DNA from: CAZYMF01 sp964648215
Lineage (GTDB): Bacteria; Desulfobacterota; Binatia; HRBIN30; JACQVA1
Direction: 5' to 3'
NCBI GenBank assembly: GCA_964648215.1
Contig: CAZYMF010000009.1
Span: forward strand, 1-58,146
DNA: 58,146 nucleotides
The notes below the pieces were generated by a model. The model did no database searches, was not told where the DNA came from, and worked only from the letters and a program-made list of their open reading frames with translations. The translations under genes and the position numbers were made by a program. Each line of letters opens with the position of its first letter. The stretch's first letter is position 1. This document shows, one piece after another, positions 34,969 through 43,086 of this stretch.

Positions 34969-36867
34969 ATGTCCGCTCGATCGCGGCCGCCGCTGCTGCG
35001 TTTTCTCGGCTACGTTCGCCCGCACAAGTGGCTGATTGCCGGGGCTTCGCTCTGCGGGGTGATGAAGTTCACCCTGCCGCTGATCTTTCCCCTGGTCCTC
35101 AAGTACCTCACCGACGTGCTGCTGGTCGCCGGCGGCCCTAGCTCGGCCCACGCCGCGGAGGCCACCAATCGCTGGCTGGAGGGGTGGTGCTCCTCCGTTC
35201 TCCGCGAGTTGCCCTGGCTCGGCAGCGGGGCCCGCGGTCGGCTGACCGTGATCGGCCTCTCGGTGCTGTCTCTCTATGCCCTTCTCGCCGTCGGCAGCTA
35301 CTATCGCAGCTACCTGGCCGGCAAGGCCGGGCACCGGCTGATCTTCGATCTCCGCTACGCGCTCTACCAGCACATCCAGAGCATGTCGCACTCCTTCTTC
35401 GACGAGCGGCGTTCGGGAGCGATCGTCGCCCGCTTCGTCAGCGACATTCAGCTGGCGCAGAACTTCGTCGGCTCGGCGCTCACCAACGTGTGGATGGATG
35501 GCGCGTCGCTCGGCTTCGTGGTGTGGATCCTGTTCGTGCTCGAGCGCCGCTTGGCGTGGGTGGCGCTGGCGGTGATTCCCCTCTACGTGTTGATCATTCG
35601 TCACTACAGCCCGCGCATAAAGGCCGCCAGCCAGTCGGTGCAGGAGATGATCGGAGACTTCTCCGGCGATCTGCAGGAGAAGATCGCCGGCGTCGGCGTG
35701 GTCAAGGCCTTCGGCCGCGAGCAGCAGGAAGCCGAGCGCTTCTACCGCACCAGCCGCGACCTCTTCGACCTCACCATGACCAACGTCCGGCTGTCGTCCG
35801 GCAGCCAGGCGGCCACCACCTTTCTGACCTCGGCGGCGCCCCTGATCGTGGTGTGGGCGGCCGGGGCCATGATTCTCGGCGGCACGCTGAGTGTCGGCAC
35901 GATGATCGCCGTCTACGCCTATCTCGGCAGCCTCTACCTCCCGCTGCACCGCTTCAGCGAGCTGAGCGTGGTGATCAGCAACTCGCTGGCGGCGATGGAC
36001 CGGATCTTCGAGTTCTTCGACATTCGCCCCGAGGTGGCGGAGGCGCCCGATGCGGCGAGGCTGCCGCCCGCCAGCGGGCGGATCGAGTTCCGCGATGTCA
36101 CCTTCCGCTATGCCGGGCGCGACAACCACCGTCCGGCCCTGCGCCACGTCGGGCTGCGGATCGAGCCGGGCGAGACCATCGCCATCGTCGGGCGCAGCGG
36201 CGCGGGGAAGTCGACGCTCGTCTCCTTGCTGCCGCGTTTCTACGACGTCGGCGAGGGTGCCGTGCTGGTTGACGACGTCGACGTGCGCGCGGTGACGCTC
36301 GCTTCGCTGCGCGACCAGATCGGCATCGTCCCGCAGGATCCGATCCTGTTCAGCGGCACCCTGCGCGAGAATCTGCTCTACGCCAAACCGACGGCGGGCG
36401 AGGCGGAGCTGGCGGCGGCGATGGCGGCCGCCAATGTGAGCGAGTTCATTCGCCAGCTGCCCGACGGCGACCTGACGCTGGTCGGCGAGCGTGGCGTGCG
36501 CCTTTCCGGCGGGCAACGCCAGCGCATCGCGATCGCGCGCGCGTTTCTCAAGGATCCCCCCATCCTGATCCTGGACGAGGCCACCTCCGCCCTCGACTCG
36601 GAATCGGAGAACCTGATTCACGACGCGCTGCGCCGGCTCATGGTCGGCCGTACGACGCTGATCATCGCCCACCGGCTGTCGACGGTGATGAACGCCGACC
36701 GCATCGTGGTCATCGAATCCGGCGAGGTGTGCGAGATCGGCGCGCACGCCGTGCTGCTCGCCCGCGGCGGTGTCTACAGCCAGCTCTACGAGGAGCAGTT
36801 CCGGCACTTCTCCGAAACCCCTGCGGGCGACGAGCCGGTGCGCCAGGGCGCCGCCGGCTCGCACTGA
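34969..36867 (+). CDS. MsbA-like ABC transporter (lipid A/lipid exporter)
   Basis: A 632-residue half-transporter: N-terminal six-helix membrane domain (about 20-340) and ATPase domain (about 370-610) with Walker A GRSGAGKST, the Q-loop IVPQDPILFSG, signature LSGGQRQR and Walker B ILILDEATSALDSES, then the switch histidine in IAHRLSTV. The whole layout matches MsbA/lipid flippases. The periplasmic loop between helices 1 and 2 is longer than usual (GGPSSAHAAEATNRW to LGSGARG). Could instead export another hydrophobic product; adjacency to the isoprenoid locus makes this worth considering. ATG 34969 lacks a clear ribosome site. Confidence 0.9.
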   Translation: MSARSRPPLLRFLGYVRPHKWLIAGASLCGVMKFTLPLIFPLVLKYLTDVLLVAGGPSSAHAAEATNRWLEGWCSSVLRELPWLGSGARGRLTVIGLSVLSLYALLAVGSYYRSYLAGKAGHRLIFDLRYALYQHIQSMSHSFFDERRSGAIVARFVSDIQLAQNFVGSALTNVWMDGASLGFVVWILFVLERRLAWVALAVIPLYVLIIRHYSPRIKAASQSVQEMIGDFSGDLQEKIAGVGVVKAFGREQQEAERFYRTSRDLFDLTMTNVRLSSGSQAATTFLTSAAPLIVVWAAGAMILGGTLSVGTMIAVYAYLGSLYLPLHRFSELSVVISNSLAAMDRIFEFFDIRPEVAEAPDAARLPPASGRIEFRDVTFRYAGRDNHRPALRHVGLRIEPGETIAIVGRSGAGKSTLVSLLPRFYDVGEGAVLVDDVDVRAVTLASLRDQIGIVPQDPILFSGTLRENLLYAKPTAGEAELAAAMAAANVSEFIRQLPDGDLTLVGERGVRLSGGQRQRIAIARAFLKDPPILILDEATSALDSESENLIHDALRRLMVGRTTLIIAHRLSTVMNADRIVVIESGEVCEIGAHAVLLARGGVYSQLYEEQFRHFSETPAGDEPVRQGAAGSH

Positions 36868-36873
36868 TCCCGG

Positions 36874-36897
36874 CCCGCCGGTCCGCGACCGGTCGGG
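36874..36897 (+). terminator. Hairpin after the ABC transporter
   Basis: CCGGTC/GACCGG stem (36878-36892, loop CGC) flanked by CCCG/CGGG, 10 nt after the stop. No T-run. Confidence 0.4.
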
Positions 36898-36963
36898 GCG
36901 CACCTCTTTACAGCCGTGCCGGCTGCGGGCTAGACAATCCCCAAAACTGGCAAGGGGGCTCCT

Positions 36964-37938
36964 ATGGCAGGACGAATCTGGAGGTGGGTTGGGCTGAGCG
37001 TGTTGGCGGGGTGTCTCGCCGCGCCGCTGGCGCAGGCGGGAGAACCGGTGGCCGGGGTCGACCTGGGGGTGGCGATCCCAACCTCGAAGTTCCAGCGGAC
37101 GGCCGACGTCGGGGGATCGATCGCGCCGTACCTGGGCTATCGCTTTGGCGGCGAGAAGTTCGGCGTCGCGCTCGTCGGGCAGCCGCAATTCGTGGGCTTT
37201 CGAACCACGGTGAACAAGGATCCCGACAGCGACGTCACCAGCCTGTTCGTGTTCACGGCCGGGCCGCGCTTTTCTCTGACGGACGAGAGCAACGAAGTCT
37301 TCTTCGCCGTCCAGGGAGGCGTCTACTCCGATCTCACCGGTCCGCTGAACGACACGGCGGGCGGCTGGGCGGTCGCCGGCGGCTACAACTACGCGATCAA
37401 TCGGGGGAACGCGGTGGGAATGTTCCTGCGCCGGGACGAGGCCAGCATGAAGGCGGCGCGGGACACGCACGCCAACGTCACCTACCTGACCACCGGGTTC
37501 AGCTTCCAGCATCGTTTCCTGCCGCCGCCGCCGGTGGTGGCGGCGGTGCCACCACCGCCGCCACCGACGCCAGCGCCGACGCCGGTGGCGGTGAAGAAGA
37601 AGATCGTGCTGCGCGGCGTTCACTTCGACTTCGACAAGGCGACGGTTCGTGCCGTGGATCGGCCCATCCTCGACGAGGCGGTGGCGACGTTGAAAGAGGA
37701 AGGGAGCGTGGCGATCACGGTGGAAGGCCATACCGACAGCATCGGCACCGAGCCGTACAACCAGAAGCTCTCGGTTCGCCGCGCCAAAGCGGTGGGCGAC
37801 TACCTCGCCGATCACGGCATCGCGCGCTCGCGCATGACCGTTGCGGGTTTCGGCGAGTCGAAGCCGGTGGCGAGCAACGACACCGCCGACGGCCGCGCCC
37901 AGAACCGGCGCGTCGAGCTGCACGTCAAATCCGAGTGA
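36964..37938 (+). CDS. OmpA-family outer-membrane protein
   Basis: A 324-residue protein: signal peptide (cleavage likely after AQA near residue 25), an N-terminal eight-strand-type beta-barrel (about 30-180) with alternating hydrophobic strands, a Pro-rich linker (VAAVPPPPPPTPAPTPVAV), and a C-terminal OmpA peptidoglycan-binding domain with HFDFDKATV, VEGHTDSIG, LSVRRAKAV and GESKPVASN. Anchors outer membrane to peptidoglycan. AAGGGGG precedes ATG 36964. Followed by a strong 18-bp hairpin. Confidence 0.92.
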   Translation: MAGRIWRWVGLSVLAGCLAAPLAQAGEPVAGVDLGVAIPTSKFQRTADVGGSIAPYLGYRFGGEKFGVALVGQPQFVGFRTTVNKDPDSDVTSLFVFTAGPRFSLTDESNEVFFAVQGGVYSDLTGPLNDTAGGWAVAGGYNYAINRGNAVGMFLRRDEASMKAARDTHANVTYLTTGFSFQHRFLPPPPVVAAVPPPPPPTPAPTPVAVKKKIVLRGVHFDFDKATVRAVDRPILDEAVATLKEEGSVAITVEGHTDSIGTEPYNQKLSVRRAKAVGDYLADHGIARSRMTVAGFGESKPVASNDTADGRAQNRRVELHVKSE

Positions 37939-37942
37939 TGCC

Positions 37943-37983
37943 GCGGTGGGGTCGAGCGAGATCAGCTCGCTCGACCCCACCGC
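37943..37983. terminator. 18-bp perfect inverted repeat after the OmpA-family gene
   Basis: GCGGTGGGGTCGAGCGAG (37943-37960), 5-nt loop, exact complement (37966-37983), 5 nt after the stop codon. No T-run, but the stem is very stable. The outer 14 bases recur at 42921-42934. Confidence 0.7.
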
Positions 37984-38016
37984 CTGCACCGCTCTTCGCG
38001 AGTGGCTGCGGTACGG

Positions 38017-38043
38017 TTGATTTTCGCCTTATTTTCGTATAGG
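38017..38043 (+). promoter_or_regulatory. Promoter with direct-repeat operator before the S24 peptidase gene
   Basis: TTGATT (38017-38022) and TATAGG (38038-38043), 15-nt spacer, which is short. Two copies of ATTTTCG (38020-38026 and 38031-38037), 11 bp apart (one helical turn), fill the spacer and may be an operator. Confidence 0.45.
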
Positions 38044-38071
38044 CTCCGTCCCCGTGGAAGGAGGGCGCGCG

Positions 38072-38857
38072 ATGGAGACGGCAACGACCGGGTTCGATCG
38101 TTTCGACGGGTTGCTGCGGGACACGGTGGAGATCCCTCTGCTCGGCGTGGTGGCCGCGGGCGAGCCGTACCGCGCCTTCGTCCTCGACGATACCTTGAGT
38201 GTCCCGGCGGCGCTGTGGGGCGGGCGCAAGGTGTTTGCCGTGCGCGTGCGCGGCAGCTCGATGATCGACGAGGGCATCCACGACGGCGACTTCCTCATCG
38301 TCCAGCCCTGCGAGACGGCCGAGAACGGGCAGACGGTGGTGGCCGAGGTCGACGGCTGCGTTACCGTCAAGAGGCTCTTCCGCGAGCCGGATGGCGCCAT
38401 CCGCCTGCAGCCGGCCAACCCGGATCTGCTGCCGCTGGTGGTGCGCGGCGACAACATCTGCATTCGCGGCGTGGTGGTCGGGGTGATGCGCAAGTACGGC
38501 TTCGCAACGCAGGAGCCGAAGCCACCCAGAGCAGACGCTTCCCGCAAGCCGGCCGCGCCGTGCCCAGCGGCGGCGGTCGACGATCTCTTCGAGGCCTCGC
38601 TCAACGCCATCGATCAGCAGCTGGCGCGCTGGCAGATGAACGTGGAGCAGGCCAAGCACGACCGGCGCCGGCGCCGCCAGGTGCCGCAGATGGCCGAGCT
38701 CGGGCGCGATCTGCAGGCGTTGCGCGAGTGGCTGGGACGCACCGGCAAGGCCGGCCTGCGACGCGCCCTGATCGCCGAAGCCAACAAGATCATCCGTCGC
38801 ATGCAACGCTTTGCCGTCCTGCAGCCGGCGGGAGCCACGGAGACCCTGCTGCATTGA
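38072..38857 (+). CDS. S24-family (LexA-like) peptidase without DNA-binding domain
   Basis: A 261-residue protein. After ~20 residues comes a complete LexA/UmuD-type domain: self-cleavage site VAAGEP, catalytic Ser in RGSSMIDEGIHDGD, and catalytic Lys in VTVKRLF; the LexA alignment runs to VVVGVMRKYGF (about residue 150). There is no N-terminal winged helix, so it is not a classical repressor. Residues about 170-261 form a basic helical/coiled region (NAIDQQLARWQMNVEQAKH; RGRD-like stretch) unrelated to LexA or UmuD. ATG 38072 has GGAAGGAGGG upstream; a GTG at 38054 lies within that ribosome site and is less likely. Function: UmuD-like or a new regulatory protease. Confidence 0.8.
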   Translation: METATTGFDRFDGLLRDTVEIPLLGVVAAGEPYRAFVLDDTLSVPAALWGGRKVFAVRVRGSSMIDEGIHDGDFLIVQPCETAENGQTVVAEVDGCVTVKRLFREPDGAIRLQPANPDLLPLVVRGDNICIRGVVVGVMRKYGFATQEPKPPRADASRKPAAPCPAAAVDDLFEASLNAIDQQLARWQMNVEQAKHDRRRRRQVPQMAELGRDLQALREWLGRTGKAGLRRALIAEANKIIRRMQRFAVLQPAGATETLLH

Positions 38858-38925
38858 CGGCGGACTGTCGCGGGTTTGCCGGGCGCATCGCGAGCACCGC
38901 GCGCGAGCACGAGCCACGACCCGGC

Positions 38926-38954
38926 TTGTCTGGGTCGCCGGCATGGACTAAGAG
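38926..38954 (+). promoter_or_regulatory. Candidate promoter for the methylmalonyl-CoA epimerase gene
   Basis: TTGTCT (38926-38931), 17 nt, TAAGAG (38949-38954). The -10 is a weak match. Confidence 0.4.
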
Positions 38955-38992
38955 GTGCGGCATCCCCCGCTTGTGTCGAGGAAGCCTATCCC

Positions 38993-39403
38993 ATGCTGAA
39001 GAAGATCCATCACGTCGGAATCGTGGTCCGCAATCTCGAGGAGTCGTACGCCTTCTATCGCGACACGCTGGGGCTGCCGGTGCACAAGGTGGCCACGGTC
39101 GAGGATCAGGGCGTGAAGGCGGCGCTGCTGACCATCGGTAACAGCGAGATCGAGCTGCTCGAGCCGATCAACCCCGCCGGTGGCGTCGCCAAGTTCCTCG
39201 AGCGGCGCGGCGAAGGCCTGCACCACGTGTGCTTCGAGACCGACAACGTGGCGCGCGAGCTCGACGCCACCATGGCCAAGGGCATCGCCGTCATCGACAA
39301 GACGCCGCGCAAAGGGCTGGCCGGGATGATCTGCTTCCTTCACCCCAAAGCCAACCACGGGGTGCTGGTGGAGTACGCCGAGCCGTTCGCCGAGGAGCAC
39401 TGA
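38993..39403 (+). CDS. mce: Methylmalonyl-CoA epimerase (VOC family)
   Basis: Interconverts (R)- and (S)-methylmalonyl-CoA, linking propionyl-CoA metabolism to the TCA cycle. 136 residues, a typical length, with two vicinal-oxygen-chelate repeats. Metal ligands are visible as IHHVGIVV (His), EIELLEP (Glu), LHHVCFE (His) and the final VLVEYAEP (Glu). ATG 38993 has GAGGAAG 9 nt upstream. A second VOC gene follows 5 nt after the stop. No methylmalonyl-CoA mutase is in the window. Confidence 0.88.
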   Translation: MLKKIHHVGIVVRNLEESYAFYRDTLGLPVHKVATVEDQGVKAALLTIGNSEIELLEPINPAGGVAKFLERRGEGLHHVCFETDNVARELDATMAKGIAVIDKTPRKGLAGMICFLHPKANHGVLVEYAEPFAEEH

Positions 39404-39408
39404 TTCCC

Positions 39409-39816
39409 ATGGCGCTGGTCAAGAAGATCGATCACATCGCCATCGCCGTGAAGGATCTCGACGCGGCGGTGAAGACGTTCACGGCCAACTTCGGCTTTCC
39501 GGTGACCAGGCAGGAGGATCTGGCGGCGTTCGGTATCCGCAACGCGATGCTGGCCATCGGCGACGCCGAGATCGAGCTGTTCAGCCCGACCAAGGCGGAG
39601 AGCCCGGCCCGCAAGTTCCTCGACGAGCAGGGCGAGGGCATGTACGTGCTCTCCCTCGAGGTGGAGAGCCTGGATCAGGCGACGCAGGCGCTCGCCGCCA
39701 AGGGGATCAAGGTCGGGCCGCCGCTGCCGACCTCCGACGGCGGCCGTCTGGTGTTCATCAGCCCCAAGGCGACGCACGGCGTGCTGCTCCAGTTCATCGA
39801 GCGGCCCAAGGCCTAG
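39409..39816 (+). CDS. Second VOC-family protein, methylmalonyl-CoA epimerase paralog
   Basis: A 135-residue vicinal-oxygen-chelate protein with the same architecture as its neighbour (IDHIAIAV, AEIELFSP, MYVLSLEV, GVLLQFIE). The equivalent of the third metal ligand (His in LHHVCFE) reads MYVLSLEV and the last Glu is Gln (LLQF), so the metal site is not conserved. It is therefore likely a diverged paralog with a different substrate or a structural partner. It starts 5 nt after the mce stop. Confidence 0.8.
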   Translation: MALVKKIDHIAIAVKDLDAAVKTFTANFGFPVTRQEDLAAFGIRNAMLAIGDAEIELFSPTKAESPARKFLDEQGEGMYVLSLEVESLDQATQALAAKGIKVGPPLPTSDGGRLVFISPKATHGVLLQFIERPKA

Positions 39817-39889
39817 AGACGGGCCCCCCCGGCAAAATGGGACGTCTCCATCTTGTCGCCGGATTTCAAGAAATCGAGGATCGAGAAAA

Positions 39890-40639
39890 ATGGGCAAGTT
39901 GGAAGGGAAGATCGCACTGGTAACGGGGGGCTCGCGCGGGATCGGGCGGGGCATCGCCCTGGAGTTCGCCCGCGAGGGCGCCGACGTCGCCGTCAACTAC
40001 CGCCGCGACGAGACGGCGGCGAAGGAAACCGTGCGTGCCGTCGAGGCGATGGGCCGCCAGGCGATCGCGATTCGGGCGGACGTCTCGGACTGGCCCCAGG
40101 TGCAGGCCATGGCCGACGAGGCCCTGAGGCACTTTGGCCACCTCGACATCGTGGTCGCCAACTCCGGGATCGCCTCGCGGGTGCAGACGGTCTGGGACCT
40201 CGACGTCGAGCACTGGCATCGCGTGATCGGGGTCAACCTGCACGGCGTCTTCTACACCTGCAAGGCGACGGCGAAGCACCTGGTCGACCGCGGGCAGGGG
40301 TGCATCCTCCTGATCTCTTCCGTCGGCGCCGACATGTGCGGCCCCATGGGGGCGCCGTACTATGCCGCCAAGGCCGCCGTGAACGGGCTGACCAAGTCGC
40401 TCGCCAAGGAGTGCGCGCCGGCGCGGGTGCGGGTGAACTGCATCGCCCCGGGGGTCGTCGCCACGGATATGGGCAATCGCATGATCGAGTTCCACGGCGA
40501 GGGCCTGCTCAGCTCGATTCCGCTCGGCCGTCCGGGACAGCCGGAGGACATCGGCAAGGCCGCCGTCTACCTGGCCAGCGACGATGCCAGCTTCGTCACC
40601 GGGAAGATCCTCCGCGTCGACGGCGGCGCTTGGATGTGA
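39890..40639 (+). CDS. SDR-family oxidoreductase, 3-oxoacyl-ACP reductase-like
   Basis: A 249-residue classical short-chain dehydrogenase: cofactor motif TGGSRGIGRG with a downstream NYRRDE (NADP-type basic residues), NSGI (usual NAG), catalytic Ser in LISSVGA and YxxxK as YYAAK. The C-terminus matches FabG (VTGKILRVDGGAWM). Likely reduces a 3-oxoacyl-ACP/CoA or another keto substrate; specificity cannot be read. GAGGA about 10 nt before ATG 39890. Confidence 0.85.
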   Translation: MGKLEGKIALVTGGSRGIGRGIALEFAREGADVAVNYRRDETAAKETVRAVEAMGRQAIAIRADVSDWPQVQAMADEALRHFGHLDIVVANSGIASRVQTVWDLDVEHWHRVIGVNLHGVFYTCKATAKHLVDRGQGCILLISSVGADMCGPMGAPYYAAKAAVNGLTKSLAKECAPARVRVNCIAPGVVATDMGNRMIEFHGEGLLSSIPLGRPGQPEDIGKAAVYLASDDASFVTGKILRVDGGAWM

Positions 40640-40678
40640 GGCGCTCGAGCCGCGGGACGCTTCCCTCCGTTTCGACCC

Positions 40679-41074
40679 ATGCAACGTGAGTTTCGGGTTC
40701 GGTCGCGCCAGAAGTACGAGATGCTCGACATCACCCGGCAGGTGGCCGAGGTGGTGAGCGCGGCCGAGCTCGATGAGGGGATCTGCTCGGTCTACGTCAC
40801 CCACGCCACCGCGGCCGTGGTGATCAACGAGAACGACGATCCCAACGTTTGTCTCGACGTGCTCGACGCCCTCGACAAGCTGATCCCGGAGGGTTCCTGG
40901 CGTCACGATCGCGTCGACAACAACGCGGCGGCTCACATCAAGGCTGCGATCCTCGGGCCGGGAGAGACCATCCCGATCCGCGAGCGCCGCCTGCAGCTCG
41001 GCACCTGGCAGGCGATCATGGTGGTCGAGCTCGACGGCCCGAAGCAGCGGCGCGTGGTGGTGACGGTCCGCTGA
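40679..41074 (+). CDS. YjbQ/UPF0047-family protein
   Basis: A 131-residue member of the YjbQ family (called secondary thiamine-phosphate synthase). The family metal-binding residues are visible in YVTHATAAVVINEN, WRHDRVDNNAAAHIKAAILG and LGTWQAIMVVELDGPKQRRV. Full length. Biological role is not well defined in the family. Starts 39 nt after the SDR gene and converges with selD (10-nt gap). Confidence 0.9.
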   Translation: MQREFRVRSRQKYEMLDITRQVAEVVSAAELDEGICSVYVTHATAAVVINENDDPNVCLDVLDALDKLIPEGSWRHDRVDNNAAAHIKAAILGPGETIPIRERRLQLGTWQAIMVVELDGPKQRRVVVTVR

Positions 41075-41084
41075 GCGGCCTGCC

Positions 41085-42137
41085 CTATTCGACAACCTGG
41101 ATCGCGCCCGCCGGATCGTCGATCAGCTCGCCGATCTCGGCCACCACCGGAGCCCCCCGCTCTCGCAACGCCTCCTGCAGCGCCTCGCTGTCGGCCGCCG
41201 CCACGGCGATCAACAGCCCGCCGGATGTCTGGGCGTCGGCGAGGAGGAGCCTGGCCTCCGGCGCAACGTCGTGATCGAAGCGGGTGAAGTCGGCGGCGAA
41301 GTCGAGGTTGCGGCGGGTGCCTCCCGGGACGACGCCGTCGCGGGCGAGCTGCCACGCCTCGCTGAGCACGGGCACGGAGGAGACGCGAATCCTGGCGCCG
41401 ACGCGGCTGGCGGCGGTCATGCCGTGCAAGTGCCCGAGCAGACCGAAGCCAGTGACGTCGGTGGCGGCATGGGCGCCGACGCTGGCGACCGCTTCGGCGG
41501 CGCCTCGGTTGAGCGTCGACATGATCTCGATCGCCCGCCGTACCAGGGCGGCGGAGGCGAGGTCGCGCTTGACGGCGGTCGAGACGATTCCCATGCCCAG
41601 GGGCTTGGTGAGCAGCAGTCGGTCGCCCGATTGGGCGGTGGAGTTGCGCCAGATCGCGTCGGGATGGGCGATCCCGGTGACCGCCATGCCGTACTTGGGC
41701 TCGCGGTCGTCGACGCTGTGACCGCCGGCCACGGTGACGCTGGCCTCGGCGGCCTTGTCGGCGCCGCCGCGCAGGATCTCGCCGAGGACCTCCAGCGGCA
41801 GATCGGCGGTGGGAAAGGCGACGATGTTGAGCGCCAGCAGCGGCCGCGCGCCCATTGCGTAGACGTCGCTGAGGGCGTTGGCGGCGGCGATCTGACCGTA
41901 CGCGTACGGGTCGTCGACCAGCGGCGTGATGTAGTCGACGGTCTGGACGATGGCCAGCTCGGGTGTCAGACGATACACCGCCGCGTCGTCGGAAGTGTCG
42001 GTTCCGACCAGCAGGTTCGGGTCTGCCGCGACGGGCAGTCTACGCAGGATCTCGCCGAGATCCTTTGGGCCGATTTTGCAGGCTCAACCCGCGCCGTGGC
42101 TGAACGAGGTCAGCCGAATGCGCTCGCGATCGTTCAT
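41085..42137 (-). CDS. selD: Selenide, water dikinase, a selenoprotein with in-frame TGA
   Basis: Makes selenophosphate from selenide and ATP for Sec-tRNA and selenouridine synthesis. The frame is only open from 41978, but the conserved N-terminus continues upstream through one TGA (42084-42086) to ATG 42137. Read as selenocysteine, the start encodes GAG-Sec-ACKIG, the known SelD active site with Sec18 and Lys21; Cys is the common alternative. Downstream motifs are LLVGTDTSDDAAVY, the DPYAYGQIAAANALSDVYAMG region and GFGLLGHLHGM. A hairpin follows the TGA at the correct distance. Length with Sec is 350 residues, the normal SelD size. No frame change is needed. Confidence 0.93.
42047..42086 (-). 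promoter_or_regulatory. Selenocysteine codon and SECIS-like hairpin
   Basis: TGA at 42084-42086, then about 20 nt, then a 7-8-bp perfect stem GGATCTC/GAGATCC (42047-42053 and 42057-42063) with a tiny GGC loop. Bacterial SECIS elements lie immediately 3' of the UGA within the coding sequence. Confidence 0.7.
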
Positions 42138-42233
42138 GGCCCGAACCTACCACAATGGCGCGGGTCACGCTCAAGCGGCCGGCAAGAGCCGGGTTCCCCT
42201 CTGCCTTCCTTACTCAGGCGGAGCCGCTGCCCG

Positions 42234-42800
42234 CTAGAAGTCGCCGAACGGAGGTGGCTTGTCCTCCTGGTACATGATCGACACCACGCGCTTGCTCGGA
42301 TCCTTGGGATCGGTGGCGATCGTCATGTTGATGATGGTGTTGCCCTTCTGGAAGTTGAGGAACGACTGGTCCTTGCCTTGGTAGGTCTGCTTCAGATCCC
42401 AGCCCTTGTCCTTCAGGTCCTTCTCGTAGAAGTCGTACACCTGGGCGGTGTCCTGCTGGGTCGTCACCACGACGTTCTTGGCGTCACCGGCCATCTTGCG
42501 GACGCCGAAGATCTGGGCGTCCTTCATCAGCGCCACGTCGCCGGGGAAGTCCTCCGGAAGTCCGGCCATGGCCCCGCCCGCCGTCGGCGTGGCGGCGGCC
42601 TCCATCGCCGGCGTCGGCGGCATGGTCGGTAGGGCGCCGACGGTGGGGAAGACCACGACCGTGGGCCGGGTGCCGAAGCCCACGGGGTGCTCCAGCGACG
42701 AGGGGACCTTGGCGGTCTCCTCGACCTGCTGGTGGCAGGTACACGAGGCCATCATGCTGATGACGAAAAGCGGGGCCAACCGACGATTGAAATAGCGCAT
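42234..42800 (-). CDS. Predicted lipoprotein of unknown function
   Basis: A 188-residue protein with a lipoprotein signal: NRRLAPLFVISMMASC with lipobox MASC and C20. An Ala/Pro/Thr-rich linker (about 50-85) leads to a compact domain with VYDFYEKDLKDKGWDLKQ, a pattern seen in small periplasmic domains of unknown function. Start ATG 42800; a GAGGAGG lies 13-19 nt upstream, so GTG 42812 or TTG 42803 are alternative starts. Minus strand, 96 nt upstream of selD. Probably exported to the outer or inner membrane. Confidence 0.72.
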   Translation of the reverse strand: MRYFNRRLAPLFVISMMASCTCHQQVEETAKVPSSLEHPVGFGTRPTVVVFPTVGALPTMPPTPAMEAAATPTAGGAMAGLPEDFPGDVALMKDAQIFGVRKMAGDAKNVVVTTQQDTAQVYDFYEKDLKDKGWDLKQTYQGKDQSFLNFQKGNTIINMTIATDPKDPSKRVVSIMYQEDKPPPFGDF

Positions 42801-43086
42801 CAAGACCAACACCTCCTCGGCAAAGAGCCGGCGAATTATCCACGAAATCCGGTACGAAGAGAAGCTTGCGTGGATCGCCCCACGAAGATCGGCCCGCGGA
42901 CCGAAGCGGGCTCGTCTCCACTCGACCCCACCGCTGCCGGGCCGGTTGGCAGGTCGGGGGTTTGTTGCTACGTTTCACCGGATGAGCAAATCAGCAAGCT
43001 CCGCTGCCCCTACGGCGCTGGCGGCTGTAACGACGGTGGTGTCGCGGGCGCTATTCAATGTGGCCCGTTACGCCGAGGAATGAGAG

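Noticed and set aside
34903..37989. 1028-codon minus-strand frame opposite the ABC transporter and OmpA genes
   Set aside because: Shadow frame of two well-supported genes; no domain recognised.
38876..38992. Extended N-terminus for methylmalonyl-CoA epimerase
   Set aside because: The family begins at MLKKIHHVG; upstream residues are not homologous and the ATG at 38993 has a ribosome site.
41085..41978. selD as a truncated or broken gene starting at 41978
   Set aside because: The missing N-terminus is present upstream across a TGA at the selenocysteine site.
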